Shown here: piece by piece, positions 10,865 to 22,300 of the stretch
How positions within the stretch are numbered: position 1 is the stretch's first letter
Layout: every line of letters starts with the position of its first letter
Assembly (NCBI GenBank): GCA_037176725.1
Contig: JAZBRS010000020.1
Span: 82,592,001 to 82,656,000 of the forward strand
Direction: 5' to 3'
Length of the DNA stretch: 64,000 bases
Source of the DNA: Posidonia oceanica
Taxonomy: Eukaryota > Streptophyta > Magnoliopsida > Alismatales > Posidoniaceae
Translations under genes and position numbers: made by a program
The notes under the pieces: model-generated
The model's input: the letters and a program-made list of their open reading frames with translations, nothing else
Databases searched by the model: none
What the model was told of the DNA's origin: nothing

Positions 10865-13800
10865 TGTAGTAATCCCAATCAGAATCAGGTTCACTATTAG
10901 CGGTTATGTCCAAGGAGGAAGGCTCAGCTCGAAAACACTTAAAACAGAGGAGAAAAGATAAGGAAAGAAGAAGATAAGACAATTCAGAGTCGGCACCGTG
11001 TCTATTATCGGGAGACAAGGAAAACCGGGGAAATACGTGAATTAACACGCAAAAGCAAGCAAAGGGTGCAATGCAAAGCAATGCAAAAGAAAAGAGATGC
11101 AAATGAATGCAAATGATATGACTCATGCCTAGGATAAGGGCAATATGGTCATTATGGGCCAAAAGACTGGGCAAGGACTCCTGTTACGTGTGGGGAAGGT
11201 GTTAGGCACCGCCGACACGCCTGAGAATCGGTCTTTCTAGGCTTACGCTCGCATACGCAGGGAAATGCAGACTTTGAATGCCTAAGTGCCATGAATGCCT
11301 AATTAAATGCTCATAGGTGTGCTCTAAGTGATGAAATGCGTGCAAGGAATTAAACGTGCAATCTAAGTGCTCAGTAGCGCTGTCTGTGTTCCAAACCGGG
11401 CGAACCCTGGTTCCTGAGAACTCTAAGCAGTAAGCATCACTACCCTAATGCAAATGCAGGTGATAAAACAAAACAGCGGTAAAACCAGGCAATGCGGACG
11501 ACATGCAGAGGAAAACAACAGTAAACACGCAAAACAATACGAGAAACGAAGCCGGCACGCAAAATGGTGCAAGAAACAAAGCAAGCACGCAAAATGGTGC
11601 GAAAAACAAAGAAGGCGCGCAAAACGGTGCAAGAAACAAAGCAGGCACGCGAAACGGTGCAAGAAATGAATTCAGCATGCAAAACGATGCGAAAAACAAA
11701 GTAGGCACGCAAAACGGTGCAAGAAACAAAGCAGGCACGCAAAACGGTGCAAGAAACAAAGTAGGCGCACAAAACGGTGTAAGAAACAAAGCAGGCACGC
11801 AAAAAGGTGCCAAAGAAGAAGTAGGCACGCAAAACGGTGCCAAAGAAGGAGCGGGCACGCAAAACGGTGCCAAAGAAGGAGCGGGCACGCAAAACGGTGC
11901 CAAAGAAGGAGCGGGCACGCGAAACAGTGCCAAAAGCGAAGTGGGCACGCAAAACGGTGCCAAAACAGACGAAATAAAATATCGACAAAGCCATGCAGAT
12001 GCAAATGCAAAGAGAAAGGACAAGAGAAGCGAAAGGAGAAGCAAACAGTACGTGTGTGAGAACAGACACTATTTAAGGACCGTGCAGAGAAGGTGTGAAG
12101 ACCTACAAAGGGGAAAATATGCAAGTGGAAGGATCACCACCATTTTGTAACTGTTTCCCACTAAACCGTCCCACGATGTGTCTCGCACACTACCCAAAGC
12201 TCGCAGTGTGATCGGATCGTGGAAAAGGGGGAAGAAAGTCGTAATTAGTGGTGAATCCAGGGGAGACGCAACACAAAGCATTTGGGAATACGCGAAAAAG
12301 GGGAGCAGAGTTGATAGCTAAGTAAAGGAAGTCCTATTCTACATACTCGAGGAAACAGAAAGCAAAAACGATGCCTACAATGCAAATGGTGTGCAAATGA
12401 ATGCTGTGCAAGGGTTCAGGAAGACTTACCTTGGAAATCTGAAGTCTGATCTGAGATTTGCTTGGTCCATGCTGAAGAGCGCTCCGCCGGAGTCGTCTAG
12501 TTAGCTTGGTCGAGAAGATCCAACGGTCGAATCTGAAGATATCCCAGTTTCAAGGCAGAGGGGCCAGAACAGGGGAGAAGAATGGATCTAGATGTACAGG
12601 AGGTCCTAGGGGTGTGCAAAACAGGTCCTCCCATGTAAATAGGAGCTAAGTGTGCTTGTGTGTGCAAGGAATGCCAAATGCAAGAATGCATAGGTGCAAA
12701 TGCATGCAAGAACGCGAGAAGGAACCTAAGAATGACTTTTCAGAAGACTTAGGAATCTATATGCAAATTTTGAAAAATGGGGGCCTAAATGCAAAGATTT
12801 TGAAAAATTAGGGGTTTATATGCAAAGATTTTGAAAACTGGAGGGTCTGAGTGCAATTTTGCAAAGTGTAGGGTCTGAAATGCAATTTAATAAGGTAAAG
12901 ATGCATTTAAATGATTTTCTAAACATGATGTGGACTGAAATGCAATTTTGAAATATGCAGGGGCTAAAATGCAATTTTATATGAAAAAATGCAGACTAAA
13001 TGCATGCTGTGAATTATGTAGAGGATCTATGTGCAAAAATCAGGAAACAAGGGCCAAAAATGCAATGCAGTAAAGAAAAGATGAAAATTAATGCTTTGAT
13101 AACAGATCAGCGGACTAGATTGCAAATAAAGCAAAGATCAGGACTTAACAGCAATTTAATAAGATAACAGCAAGCATTTAAATGGCATTTAACAACTAAA
13201 GGACCTAATGGCAAAAATAAAAAGATGCTGGAGCCGACAGTAAAGTACAGCAAGCTATGTTGAACTAGGAGTGGACTGACATGCAAATAAAGCAAGTAAC
13301 TGGACTAGATCTAAAGAAATAAATCTAGAACTATAACAGCAGAGGACCAATATGAAATAAAAGAAACATGCAGGACTTAATTTAAAAGATAGTTAAAGAA
13401 AATGAACTACAGCTGGATGAAAGTGTAAATAGGCAAGATTATAGATTTTAACCGCATTTCTATATGATTTTAAATCACAACTAAATAGATCTTAAATTGA
13501 GCAGGACCAAAATGTAATATTAAAAAACTAAGATGATAGCAATGCAATACAAAGGAAAACATAATAAGCTAATGAAAAAATAAAAATAAAAGCCAACAGT
13601 TGCTTACCTGCTACAGGAGTGGTGGCCGTGGCTTGCCGGCAGACCTGCCGGAACGGCGGGGGAGGACACGGCCTGGCCCGGGCGGAGCGCGGGGGAGGCC
13701 GGCACGTGGGGCGGAGCGGCAGGCAGCCTGTGGCGGCGCGTGGGGGCGCCAGACGGTGCTGGACGGCTGCGGCTGGTGTGACTGGTGCCGGAGAAGATGA

Positions 13801-16585
13801 CGGCTTCGGCAAGGTCATGCGGGCGGTGTGGTCGACAAATCGCTTCGGGGAAAAGCTGAGGAGCTAGAGGGGGAAGAGGGGAAGCTGGAGGAGAGTTCTT
13901 CCGCCCTTTTCGAACACCGGAAGAGGCCACCCACCTAGGCGGTTTTCAGCCGGCCGGGAGGAGGTGGTGGCGGCACGTGGCGGCGGTTGCTGGTGCTGAG
14001 GTGGTTCGGGGGAGTTGCCGGAGGTCTGGGGAAGGTGACGGAGCTTCCAGAAGCGAGTTCTACAGCCCAGAGTGGATTCTGGCTTGGCCGAGCTCCTCCT
14101 GTGGGGGCTGAGGTGGGTACGGTGGTGTGTGACGTTCCAAGCCGAGGCAAGGACACGGGCGGCTTGGTGGTTGTTCGAGGAATGTATGGGAAGAAGCAGA
14201 AGTGAATTCCACTGAGTGTGGAGGGAGTTCTGGATGTTTGAAGTTTTTGAAAGAAAAAGGGGCGAAGGTGTTTGTAGTGGAGTGTAGGGGTTGTGGGGTG
14301 TTTCGTGGTGAGATGTTGGGTGGGTTGTGAAGGTGGGAGCTTGGTGAGTAGGATGGTGGAGTTTGGGAATTTTAGGATGCTTGTAGTGGAGGTTCTTGCA
14401 ATGGGAAGGTGATTCTGGGTTGTTTGGGTGCTGGCCACTTTGGGGGGGAATTCTGGGAAGGATTGGGAGTGTTTTTGGGTTCTGGAAGAAGGGAAGGAGA
14501 GCTGGAGATCTGGTGTTTGCAGGTGTGTCAGCAAAACTTCTTTCTGGATCCAAATTCTCAGGTTTTGTTCTCCTCAAAGTCTGCTGGTTTCATTGGTCAA
14601 TGGGAGGAGGAATGGGTCTTTGTCCTTGGTTTCAGGCCACAGGGTAAGGTGGTGATGGAGGTCGTGGGTAGTGGGGAGTGTTGGGAAGTCAAGGTGGCTG
14701 TTAGGTGAAGGTTTGAAAAAAAACCAAAGGGGGAGAGGTGCTGTCGTTTGTGGGAGGAGGTTGTCTGGTTGTGGCTTGAGGGGAAGAAGGGAAGAAGAAG
14801 GAGAAGGGGTGAAGGAGATGGGTTGGGCTTGGCGCACAGTAGAGAGAAAAAAAGAAAATGAAAGGGAAAAGGAGGAATGAGAGGTGGGTTGGACCAAAAG
14901 CAAAGGAGGAAAAAAGAAATGGAAAATAAATAAAAAATAAAATAAAAATAGAGAAGGATGGGAAGAGTTTTTAGAATAGTTGTGTTTAGGTTAGGATTTT
15001 AATTAGGTTTTTTAATGATTGTTTTTAATTAGTTAATTAGGATTAAGGAGTTTTAGTTTTGATTAGGATTTTGAGTTTTCTTTAAATGGTTTTTGATTTT
15101 TGTTTAAATGTTTGTTAAGTTTTTAAATTGTCTTTTAGTTATGTTTTTCTTGTTAAGTCTTTGGGATTTTTGATTAGGCTTTTTAAAGATTGTTTTTAAA
15201 TTAATTAGGGTGAGTTTTAGCCTTTGATTTTAATCTTTTTTAGGGTTTTGTTTAAGTCTTGTTTTAAATTTGATTTTGTTTGTTGAATTCTTTTAATATT
15301 TTTAGTTAAGTTTTTCTTGTTTAATTAAGTTTTTTAAATTTCTGATTGTTTGCTTTTTCTTTTTAATTAAGTTTTCAAATTGTTTCTTTTAGGATTGTTA
15401 AGTTAAGTTTTTTTTTCTTAATTACTTGCCTTAGCATTTTTAATTGTTTTCTTTCTTTTTAGGATTTGTTTTTTGATTGTTTTTAGTAGGGTTTTTACTC
15501 TAGCTTGTTTTGATTATATCTTGGTTTTTTTCTTTGATTTTATAGCATTTTCTTTTTGTTTGTTTTGCATTTTTTAGCTTACATTCTTGGTTTCTGGTTT
15601 TAGTTAGATTTAGTTAGGTTTTTGTTTTTAAATGTTTGTTTAATGCTTTTAATTATTTTTCTTAAGGTTTTGGTTTGTTTTCCTTTTGTTTTAGGGTTTT
15701 GAAGGTTTTTAAGGGTTTTTTGAAGACTTATTAGAAGGGAGGAAAAGAAAAGAAAAAGGAGCAAGAAAAAGGAGAAAAGTAGGAATAAGGAAGAAAGGGA
15801 GGAGTTGAAAGAAAACAATTTTTAGAAAATCAAAGAAAATGTTAAAAATAGGATAAAAATAGAAATAAGATTGAGAAGAGATAGATGCACAAGGGGGGCC
15901 CACAGCCAGGCAAGAAGAAGAGAGAGAAGGCAGCGAAAAGAAGGAGGATAATCAGGAGAGAGAGAGGAGAGAGAAAAGAATAATCCAGGAGAGAGAAAAG
16001 GATAATTTGGGTAAATGAAGGGGTTAGAGGTTTAGAAAAGAGGTGAAATTTGGTGGGTGTGTGGCCTGGGGTCTCTAGTGTGAGACCTAGGGTTTGGGTT
16101 TGGTTTTGGGAAAGTTTTGGAAGGGTTTTGAGGTGTAGAAAAAGGGTAGTTTTACTTAGATTTTCTAGGGTTTTTAGGAGTGGTTTTGGTTTGAAAATTT
16201 CTAAGATTTTTGGTGGGTTTGCTAAGTCAGGGATGGTGAGTTCTCCTATGGTTTTTGGTTAGTTTTTGGGCTTGAAAAAGGGGTGTGATTCTAGGTTAAG
16301 TTTGGGCTTGATTTGGAGACAAAGAGGAAGGGAAAGGTGTAGGTTTGGACCTAGATTTGGATGGTTTTAGGTTAAGGTCTTGGATGGTTTTAGGGTAAGG
16401 TTTTAAGAGGGTTTTGGAGTGGTTTTTTTTGGGTTAGAAAATGGGTGTAGTTCTAGATTTGGTTTTGAGGTTCGAGTTAGAGTTTTGATTTGAAAAGAAG
16501 GGTGAAGAGAAAGGTGTAGTTTTGGGTTTTTCCTAGCCGCCAGAGAAATCCGCCAATTCAGGCCTGTCGAAATGGGGTGTCAACA
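10865..16585 (-). mobile_element. B, 5.7-kb solo LTR nested in A2
   Basis: Plus-strand ends are TGTAGTAATCC at 10865 and GGTGTCAACA at 16585, so the minus strand reads TGTTGACACC...GGATTACTACA. Identical 5-bp duplications (GACGC) flank it and no PBS or PPT adjoins it, so it is a solo LTR of 5,721 bp, very long for the class. On the minus strand it has an A/C-rich 5' part, a GC island (about 14,900-13,608) ending CAG|GTAAGC, a region of diverged repeats of 'AATGCAATTT' type (12.7-13.5 kb), a 30-bp satellite, and the U5 block shared with A and D. Its 5' part matches LTR I at 60.4-61.8 kb (for example 16.1-16.26 kb against 60.47-60.68 kb). I see no dyad words 1-3 in it. Confidence 0.88.
11523..11970. 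repeat. 30-bp tandem satellite inside LTR B
   Basis: About 15 copies with an exact 30-bp period, core GGCACGCAAAACGGTGC. Right-hand copies contain GGCAC-N8-GTGCC, again dyad-symmetric. The homologous place in A1 (8650-8780) has shorter CTCGTTTTCC repeats, so this is a local expansion. The open frames in all phases are a by-product of the 30-bp period. Confidence 0.85.
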
Positions 16586-16877
16586 GACGCTAGAGCAGAA
16601 GGCGTCCAACGTTGGACGCTAGCACAGGACACGTCCAATGTTGGACGCTGCCTATTCCAGTGTACAACAAACCCAGGATGCAAAAGGTTGAATTGGGCTT
16701 GGGCTTAGAAAGGTTTAAAAATATGCAAAAAGGCTTGGGTTGAGGGTTTGGGGTTGAGGTAAGGTTTTAGGTTAGGTTTTAGGATAGAAATGGGTTAGTC
16801 TAAAAAAGAGTGCCATCCTAGAGTCCAAACAAGCCTGCAGGAGAAATTGCCAGGGCTGTCAGAATGGGGTGTCTACA
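16586..16877 (-). mobile_element. A2, inverted A-type LTR, 5' piece
   Basis: This starts with the second GACGC (16586-16590) and ends at 16877 with the reverse complement of TGTAGACACCCC. It carries the array matching 6411-6497: arms and 11-base loops at 16591-16668. Removing B restores an arm-loop-arm unit with an 11-base loop (16591-16601), which confirms the nested insertion. There is no PPT on its outer side. Confidence 0.85.
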
Positions 16878-17007
16878 GACCCAAACCAATTTTCAAAGTC
16901 AAACGGGTCCACGTTCCTTATATGTAGAGCATAGTCTCCTCATTGATTGATTGACTCATGTCCCCTTGATTTCGAGGCTAAATTTGGCAAGTTCACAGCC
17001 TGGGTGT

Positions 17008-17293
17008 GTTGAACGCTGGCTCTGCTAGCATCCAACATAGAACGTTGGATTCCCAACGTTCTATAACCAGCAATTGTGTTCTACAACTTTTCTTATTTGG
17101 ACAAATTCGAAAATCAAATCCTTACCTTCTTTAGAGGTCTGTTGACCAATCTATGACTTAATTTGAGCCTAATCATTGCTAACCAATCATTAATGGGTGA
17201 ATATTCCTACATTTTGGCAGTTGGCCATCGGGTGGTCGTTGAACGCTGGGATTCCAGCATTCAACATAGAATGCTGGATTTCCAGCGTTCAAT
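17008..17293. repeat. Variant word-1 units in G
   Basis: Units are 17008-17036 (11-base loop) and 17037-17064, 17238-17265 and 17266-17293 (10-base loops). Unit 17037-17064 has the perfect arms ATAGAACGT/ACGTTCTAT, changed on both sides relative to GTTGAACGC/GCGTTCAAC. Confidence 0.75.
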
Positions 17294-17375
17294 ACTTCTG
17301 AATTGGAAAATTTTTTCTACAACTGCCTAATCTTGCCAAATTTGAGTATTGTTGCCAAATTCGTTTCTCCACTGC

Positions 17376-17385
17376 TTTTATATAA
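17376..17385 (+). promoter_or_regulatory. TATA box of segment G
   Basis: TTTATATAAG followed by CAGGGG, about 85 bp after the last dyad unit. This is the same relation as in C1 and C2. Confidence 0.55.
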
Positions 17386-17989
17386 GCAGGGGTACCCCAG
17401 CCTTGAGAGGGGGACAGAGATTGGAATTTAGACCCATGAGAAACCAAGTAGAGAGTTAGAGAGAAAGGAGAGTTGAGAAAACTAGTCTCCTTATGTTGTC
17501 TTCGACCACATCACGTCGGCATACTACATCTTCATAAATAAAATGGGATTTTTCTTTTAGTATTTTGCATACCGTATTTATTTTCTTATATTATTGTAGA
17601 TAGGCATATTCATACTTAGTTGCAACTGGAGGGATAAAACCCCTCGGGTAAGTATTCTTCCTTTTATCCCATGTCACTTTTTTAATTTAACCACTTACTA
17701 CACTTTATTAATCCGCCTTTTTAATATTGTTTTGCAAGGAAAAGAAGAAGAAGAAGAAGCTCACCGGCACGGGCACCCTTGGGCAACGCTAGCGTTGTCC
17801 CAAGGTAGCTGAACTCACACACTTTACATTTCCCTAGACGTCTTGAGGGCCAGCGAAAGTGAACCGAGAGTGGCAATCACACATCGACTTCATCACCCGT
17901 GGAGTGACGGAGTCGAATACAAGCAAAAGGGGACGTCGAGAAAGCAAACAAGACAAACGAGCTTTTCTCTTCCAAAACCCGATATCCAC

Positions 17990-20100
17990 AACCACTACTC
18001 GCTTGCACCTGCAACTAAAACCACAAGGAAAACACGTGAGTGACCAGAAATGTCACCTAGCACACACCCCATGAAAAACCATGTCAAGCCGGAATAAAAC
18101 CTCAATGCGGAAATAAACCGGATCCAAGCTCAATCCAAAATCATTTATCATTTAATTTCATTTAAATCATTTTCTCCAAAGCTATAAGTCTTTCCATTGA
18201 AATCACTATTTATTTCAAAGCTTAGTTATCAAATCATGGTCCATTGGCCAAAACTCGGCAACTACCACAACGCCGCAAGGGCAGAAAAACTCAAGGCCCA
18301 CTCTGGTGAAAAACCTCAAACCACAAGCCCCACGGGCAGAAAACACAATGAGTCGTGTTGCACGGCGCCAAGCAACCAACTCTGGCCCACAAGCAGTCGC
18401 CAAAGCGCACTGCACAGCCATGGTCACCCGCCCAATGGAGGAGTGTGCCCGTCCCAACGTCTTCCCACCTGAAAGAGCCTCAAAAGCAATCCCCACCTGG
18501 AAAAGCTACTCGCCCCACCTAGGCAAACTGTCCTCACTTGGGATAAGATCACAGGGCACGCACTATCGGCGCCTAAAACTTAGTGCACGAACCTCTCAAG
18601 GCTCCTCAGCACCCAAAGGCAAGTCTGGGTACCCGTAGCAATCAGGGTATTATGTCCAGCTATGTAGGAGTATCATACCTCCCGTGTCCACTGCCACGAT
18701 ACCACTAGGTATGGATGGCACCCCAATCCCTAGACCTCAATCTTGGAGACGTGTCCGACACACCAGGAACGTCGTCACATTCACGGGTCCATGCGACACT
18801 CACCTCGGTATCTAGGCCCCAACCGAAACATGACAAAACTCCTTTAAAAACACATCCACATTTTCCTCAAAACTCATTTTCGAAATCATTTTCATACCAC
18901 CTAATAATCCTCAAAATTAATACATTAAATAACGTTAATTACACTAATTAAAAACCATCTAAAAGCACCCTTGGAATAGACTTCGGGTCTGGTTCGGCAG
19001 ATCGAAATAGTTTGGTCGACCGAACCAGGGACCTGTGTCCATTTCCAGGTTCAAGTTCGGTTGACTTGACCAGGAACTTGTCATGTCGAGAGCTCAATCG
19101 GCAGATCGAATGGATTCAGTCGATCGAACCTGGGCTCAAAGGCATACTCAGGAACATATTCGGGGCATACTAAAGGAAACCGGCATACTGAACTAGGCGA
19201 TTGTTTGAAAAACAGAGGGCTAAGACCCATAATCCCAAATATCCGATCCACCAACACATCCAACCAAAACCAATATACAATATATCAAAATGAGCGTATT
19301 GAAACAAGGAATCATTCAACACCAAGATCGCACTATTCCATCGCATAAAATGCTCAAAATCCTTAAAGGACTATTAATTGAATAATATAAACCAAAACTA
19401 AATAGCTTCGATTAAAAATCACATAATCATCCTAAAATCATGAAATTACTTCTATCATGCAAGAATCATCATAAGGAACACAACCATATCATTATTAAGC
19501 TATTTATGGGAGAAAAGTGAGGTGTGCACCTTCAAGATGGGGTACACCCACTGTCTTCTCCGGCAACGACCACCTCAACCTTTGGCAACCACCCACGGTT
19601 CCAGGCACCTCGAGACCTTCCTCAGAGCTCGCTTGACCACTGGAAGAAGATCGGAGACCACTCGAGTTTGAGATCATAGCCACCCATCGAGCCAAGTTAA
19701 ACCATCGGAGAGGGGAAAACAAATCCAACTCAACATTGTGAAGCTCGACTCACCTTCACCGGCACTCGATCACAAGGGAGGAGTTCGTCGACGATGTCAC
19801 CTCTTCAGGATGGCCCAACGCTCATAGGGTAGGGGCAACCTCTAGGCGCAGAGCTCCAACACTTCGCCCACTGGCTTGCACACACACACAGAGGAAAGGA
19901 GGAGGAGGAGAAGTTCGGGGGAGGGTGGAAGGAGAAGGAAGAAGGAGGAGTGAGGAGGAAAGCAGGAGAAAGGAGATGGAGGAGAGGATAAGCTCGGGAA
20001 AAGGCGTACGTTCGCTGACTTGCAGAGCATAGCAGCGTACGCACATGCAAGAGAGAGAGAGAGATGGATGTGGAGTGCGGAAGACGTGAGTTGCTGGGCA
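17990..20100 (-). mobile_element. F4, diverged F-type LTR fragment
   Basis: It shares with F1-F3 the block near CACGTGAGTGACC and CACACCCC (18.03 kb), the GCGCCAAGCAACC...GCCCGTCC stretch (18.35-18.46 kb), the block with CTGCCACGATACCACTAGG (about 18.69 kb), and word-3 units (18991-19130). Neither LTR terminus is present. The right part (19.5-20.1 kb) is CT/GA-rich, as in F2. I place the borders only roughly. Confidence 0.6.
18991..19130. repeat. Word-3 dyad units in F4
   Basis: Two 36-bp units of 16-4-16 form, 18991-19026 and 19095-19130. The arm ends TTCGGTCGACCGAACC or a close variant. Weaker units lie around 19040-19070 and 19150-19190. Confidence 0.75.
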
Positions 20101-21127
20101 TGCCGATTTAAAGGCACAGCTCGGGAGACTACAGACACATGGGTGCCAACCATTCCGCGTAAATGTAGGTTCTTGCTCCCTCACCAACCAGCACCCGCTC
20201 CGCAAAACATGCTGCGGCAACCGCACTTCTCCAACAGTGCAGGGCGGGGTCCACATGTAGAATCTTGCACAGGCACCAGCCCACAATGCACAACACACCC
20301 ACAAAGGACCAGAATGCAAATATAATAAAAATAGGGACAGAAGGACAACAAAGCTAAGGACCAAACCAAAAGCCGGTCCCACCAACACACCACAGAAAGA
20401 ACCACGTCGGCCAGTAACATCCGTCTATAGTTAAAAGAATTCATTGAATCTATATAATTACAAGGAAAATGAATTCTCAGGTATTATAGTTTCACAACAC
20501 TAACAAGAATGGAAATAACCGAAAGAAATATATCCATTATCTAAAGGCATGAGTAAATTAACTACAGAAGAAATATCTCAGTCAAACAGAAAGTGAGTGT
20601 CAATGGTAACAATGAATTAATATTAAAAAGCATTTACTTCGTGGTAAGGCAACAATAAAACATTGCAGCAATCAGTCATTATAATACTTTTCCATGAAAA
20701 AGGTAAACAAAAGCATCACAATTTTTTTTTACCAAGTGTGCATTTTACACTGCTAAAAAACAAAAGTCATATCTAACAAAAGAAAACATTTAACAGTACT
20801 GGAAGATTTGTCAACATCTCACCTCATCCATCATAATGCAATCTATTATATTTTACTTAGAAAACCGGGAGATCAAAGTCATACAAAGCTACAGAAAGTT
20901 TATATTTTATTACTTTATTATATTTTATTATGTATGAAAATAAATCAAAATTACCTTCTCTTTATTATATTTTATTGCTAAAACCGAATGATATTCAAAA
21001 TCTATGTAAATAAAATAAAATCATGTTATTCACCTAAATCTCCTTGTTCTTAAACTTTACTCATTGTGATTTTATTTTAATCCTAATTCTATGTAGGTAT
21101 CACATGAATTATTTTCTTCTTCAAGAT
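20101..21127. other. AT-rich non-coding stretch
   Basis: It holds short A- and T-rich runs and no recognisable coding, tRNA or terminal repeat. The first 350 bases may still be degraded F4 sequence. Confidence 0.4.
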
Positions 21128-21622
21128 TGTTAGAATTTTTAGGTAAATATCAACAATAATATAATTGAATGTAAAATGATATAAACAAAAATAACGAATA
21201 ATTAACAATAAAGAGAAGAAACAAGAATAATCTTAGCTTTTGGTGAAGCAGGATGGATCTCTTAACTTGAAGAAGAAAATCTGCTCTCAAGTACAGTGAT
21301 TTTTCGATTTCTCTCTAAAGATACGACACCAATATCTACAAAAGTGCAAGCCTATGAGATATTCGAATCGTATTGTAATGTTATATGCTAGAGGGAAAAG
21401 GAAAAGAAAGAAGAAGAAGTAAAAGAGATTTTTCTCTCTTGTTGTTCCCAAAACACAATAATGAAATATATAAAGGAGAGAAGACACATTGTAGGTCAAT
21501 ACTATTTTCACCACAAAAGGAAATAACATAATCATAGAGAATACATATAATGATAGAGTAAATGGTATATTAAAAGATATTTTAATTTCGATAATTAAAA
21601 CCAAAACGGTTATATTCCAACA
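21128..21622 (-). mobile_element. Probable Ty1/Copia-like LTR
   Basis: On the minus strand it starts TGTTGGAATATAAC and ends ATTCTAACA, a 9-bp terminal inverted match with one mismatch. It has a TATATA box near 21470 and a leader with a pyrimidine-rich stretch. Length (495 bp) and layout suit Copia-type plant LTRs. The adjacent pentamers (AAGAT left, AAAGC right) do not match and no PBS follows, so whether it is solo or truncated is open. Confidence 0.5.
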
Positions 21623-21801
21623 AAAGCTTCCCAATTGCTCGAAGCTAGTGAGTTGCCAAATCCATTCGAAGAAGGAGCCAGAGGATCGTAGGCCGACTCA
21701 ACTACAGCCAAATTTGGGCCACCAGGATTAGCCTCATGAGCTATGGAAATACCAATAGAAGTGGCAATAGCCTGAGCATCAACGCTTGGGTTTAGTCTCA
21801 C
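21610..21801 (-). other. Unidentified short open frame beside the LINE remnant
   Basis: A 63-codon frame partly overlaps the Copia-like LTR end. It lies downstream of the LINE-like segment on the same strand. I do not recognise the sequence; it could be LINE 3' sequence or chance. Confidence 0.2.
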
Positions 21802-21869
21802 TCCTGCTGCATATGCTGAATGGTTTGAGAAATAGCCTCAGACTTTTGACCTGATAAGAGACTATCTAC

Positions 21870-22300
21870 CCAACTAGCTATTACATTGAAAATTTGAAAT
21901 AATATTGAAGATAAATTCCTACCCTGATTTTTAAAATTATAGAATTCCTATTCAACCACATGCACCAAATAACAGCTAGAACGAGCATGTTCCAACAATG
22001 TAAGCTTAAATTAAACTTAACATAAGTAAACAAGGAGAAGATGTCGCTGATATGGATATAGTTGATGCAATTATAGTTATGCAGAAAAAAGTCCCAAACT
22101 GCCAAAATAACCGGACAATACAAAAAAAAAGAGATGTAGATTCTAAATCATATCCACAAAAAATACAATGAATTGTACCAGTTCAACATTTCCTAGTTAA
22201 ATTTTCTCTAAATAGAATTTTATTGTGTAAAACAAGTCGTGCAAAATTTTTTATTTTTACATAATTTTTCCAAATATTATACTTGAGCTGGGTTCCGTTT
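21870..22300 (-). pseudogene. Decayed LINE (L1-type) ORF2 C-terminal region
   Basis: On the minus strand, about 22290-22100 reads as a zinc-binding reverse-transcriptase tail (zf-RVT): LVLHNKILFRENL, then IHCIFCG with a CxxC pair, then a hydrophobic stretch. The following frame (22123-21881) contains LVLAVIWCMWLNRNS, the tryptophan-rich block that usually follows zf-RVT in plant LINEs. Frameshifts and stops break it and I see no upstream reverse transcriptase core. Confidence 0.6.

Larger units (their letters stand above)
16878..17830 (+). mobile_element. G, short TATA-containing LTR-like segment with variant word 1
   Basis: The order resembles C-type LTRs: dyad units (17008-17064, 17238-17293), a TATA box (TATATAAG at 17378), a leader, and a GGAAAAGAAGAAG stretch near 17740, comparable with GGAAAGGAAGG in C1. 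The dyad word is word 1, not the word 2 of C1/C2. I cannot fix either terminus, so naming it an LTR is an inference. Confidence 0.5.

Noticed and set aside
11440..12150. Long frames on both strands (about 200 codons) in LTR B
   Set aside because: They come from the 30-bp period of the satellite, which is a multiple of three, so all frames stay open.
13528..14903. Several 70-240-codon frames in the GC island of LTR B
   Set aside because: Overlapping frames on both strands, no conserved motif, and equivalent islands in A, D, H and I encode different sequences.
21287..21634. 115-codon hydrophobic protein
   Set aside because: It lies within the Copia-like LTR and has no recognisable domain.
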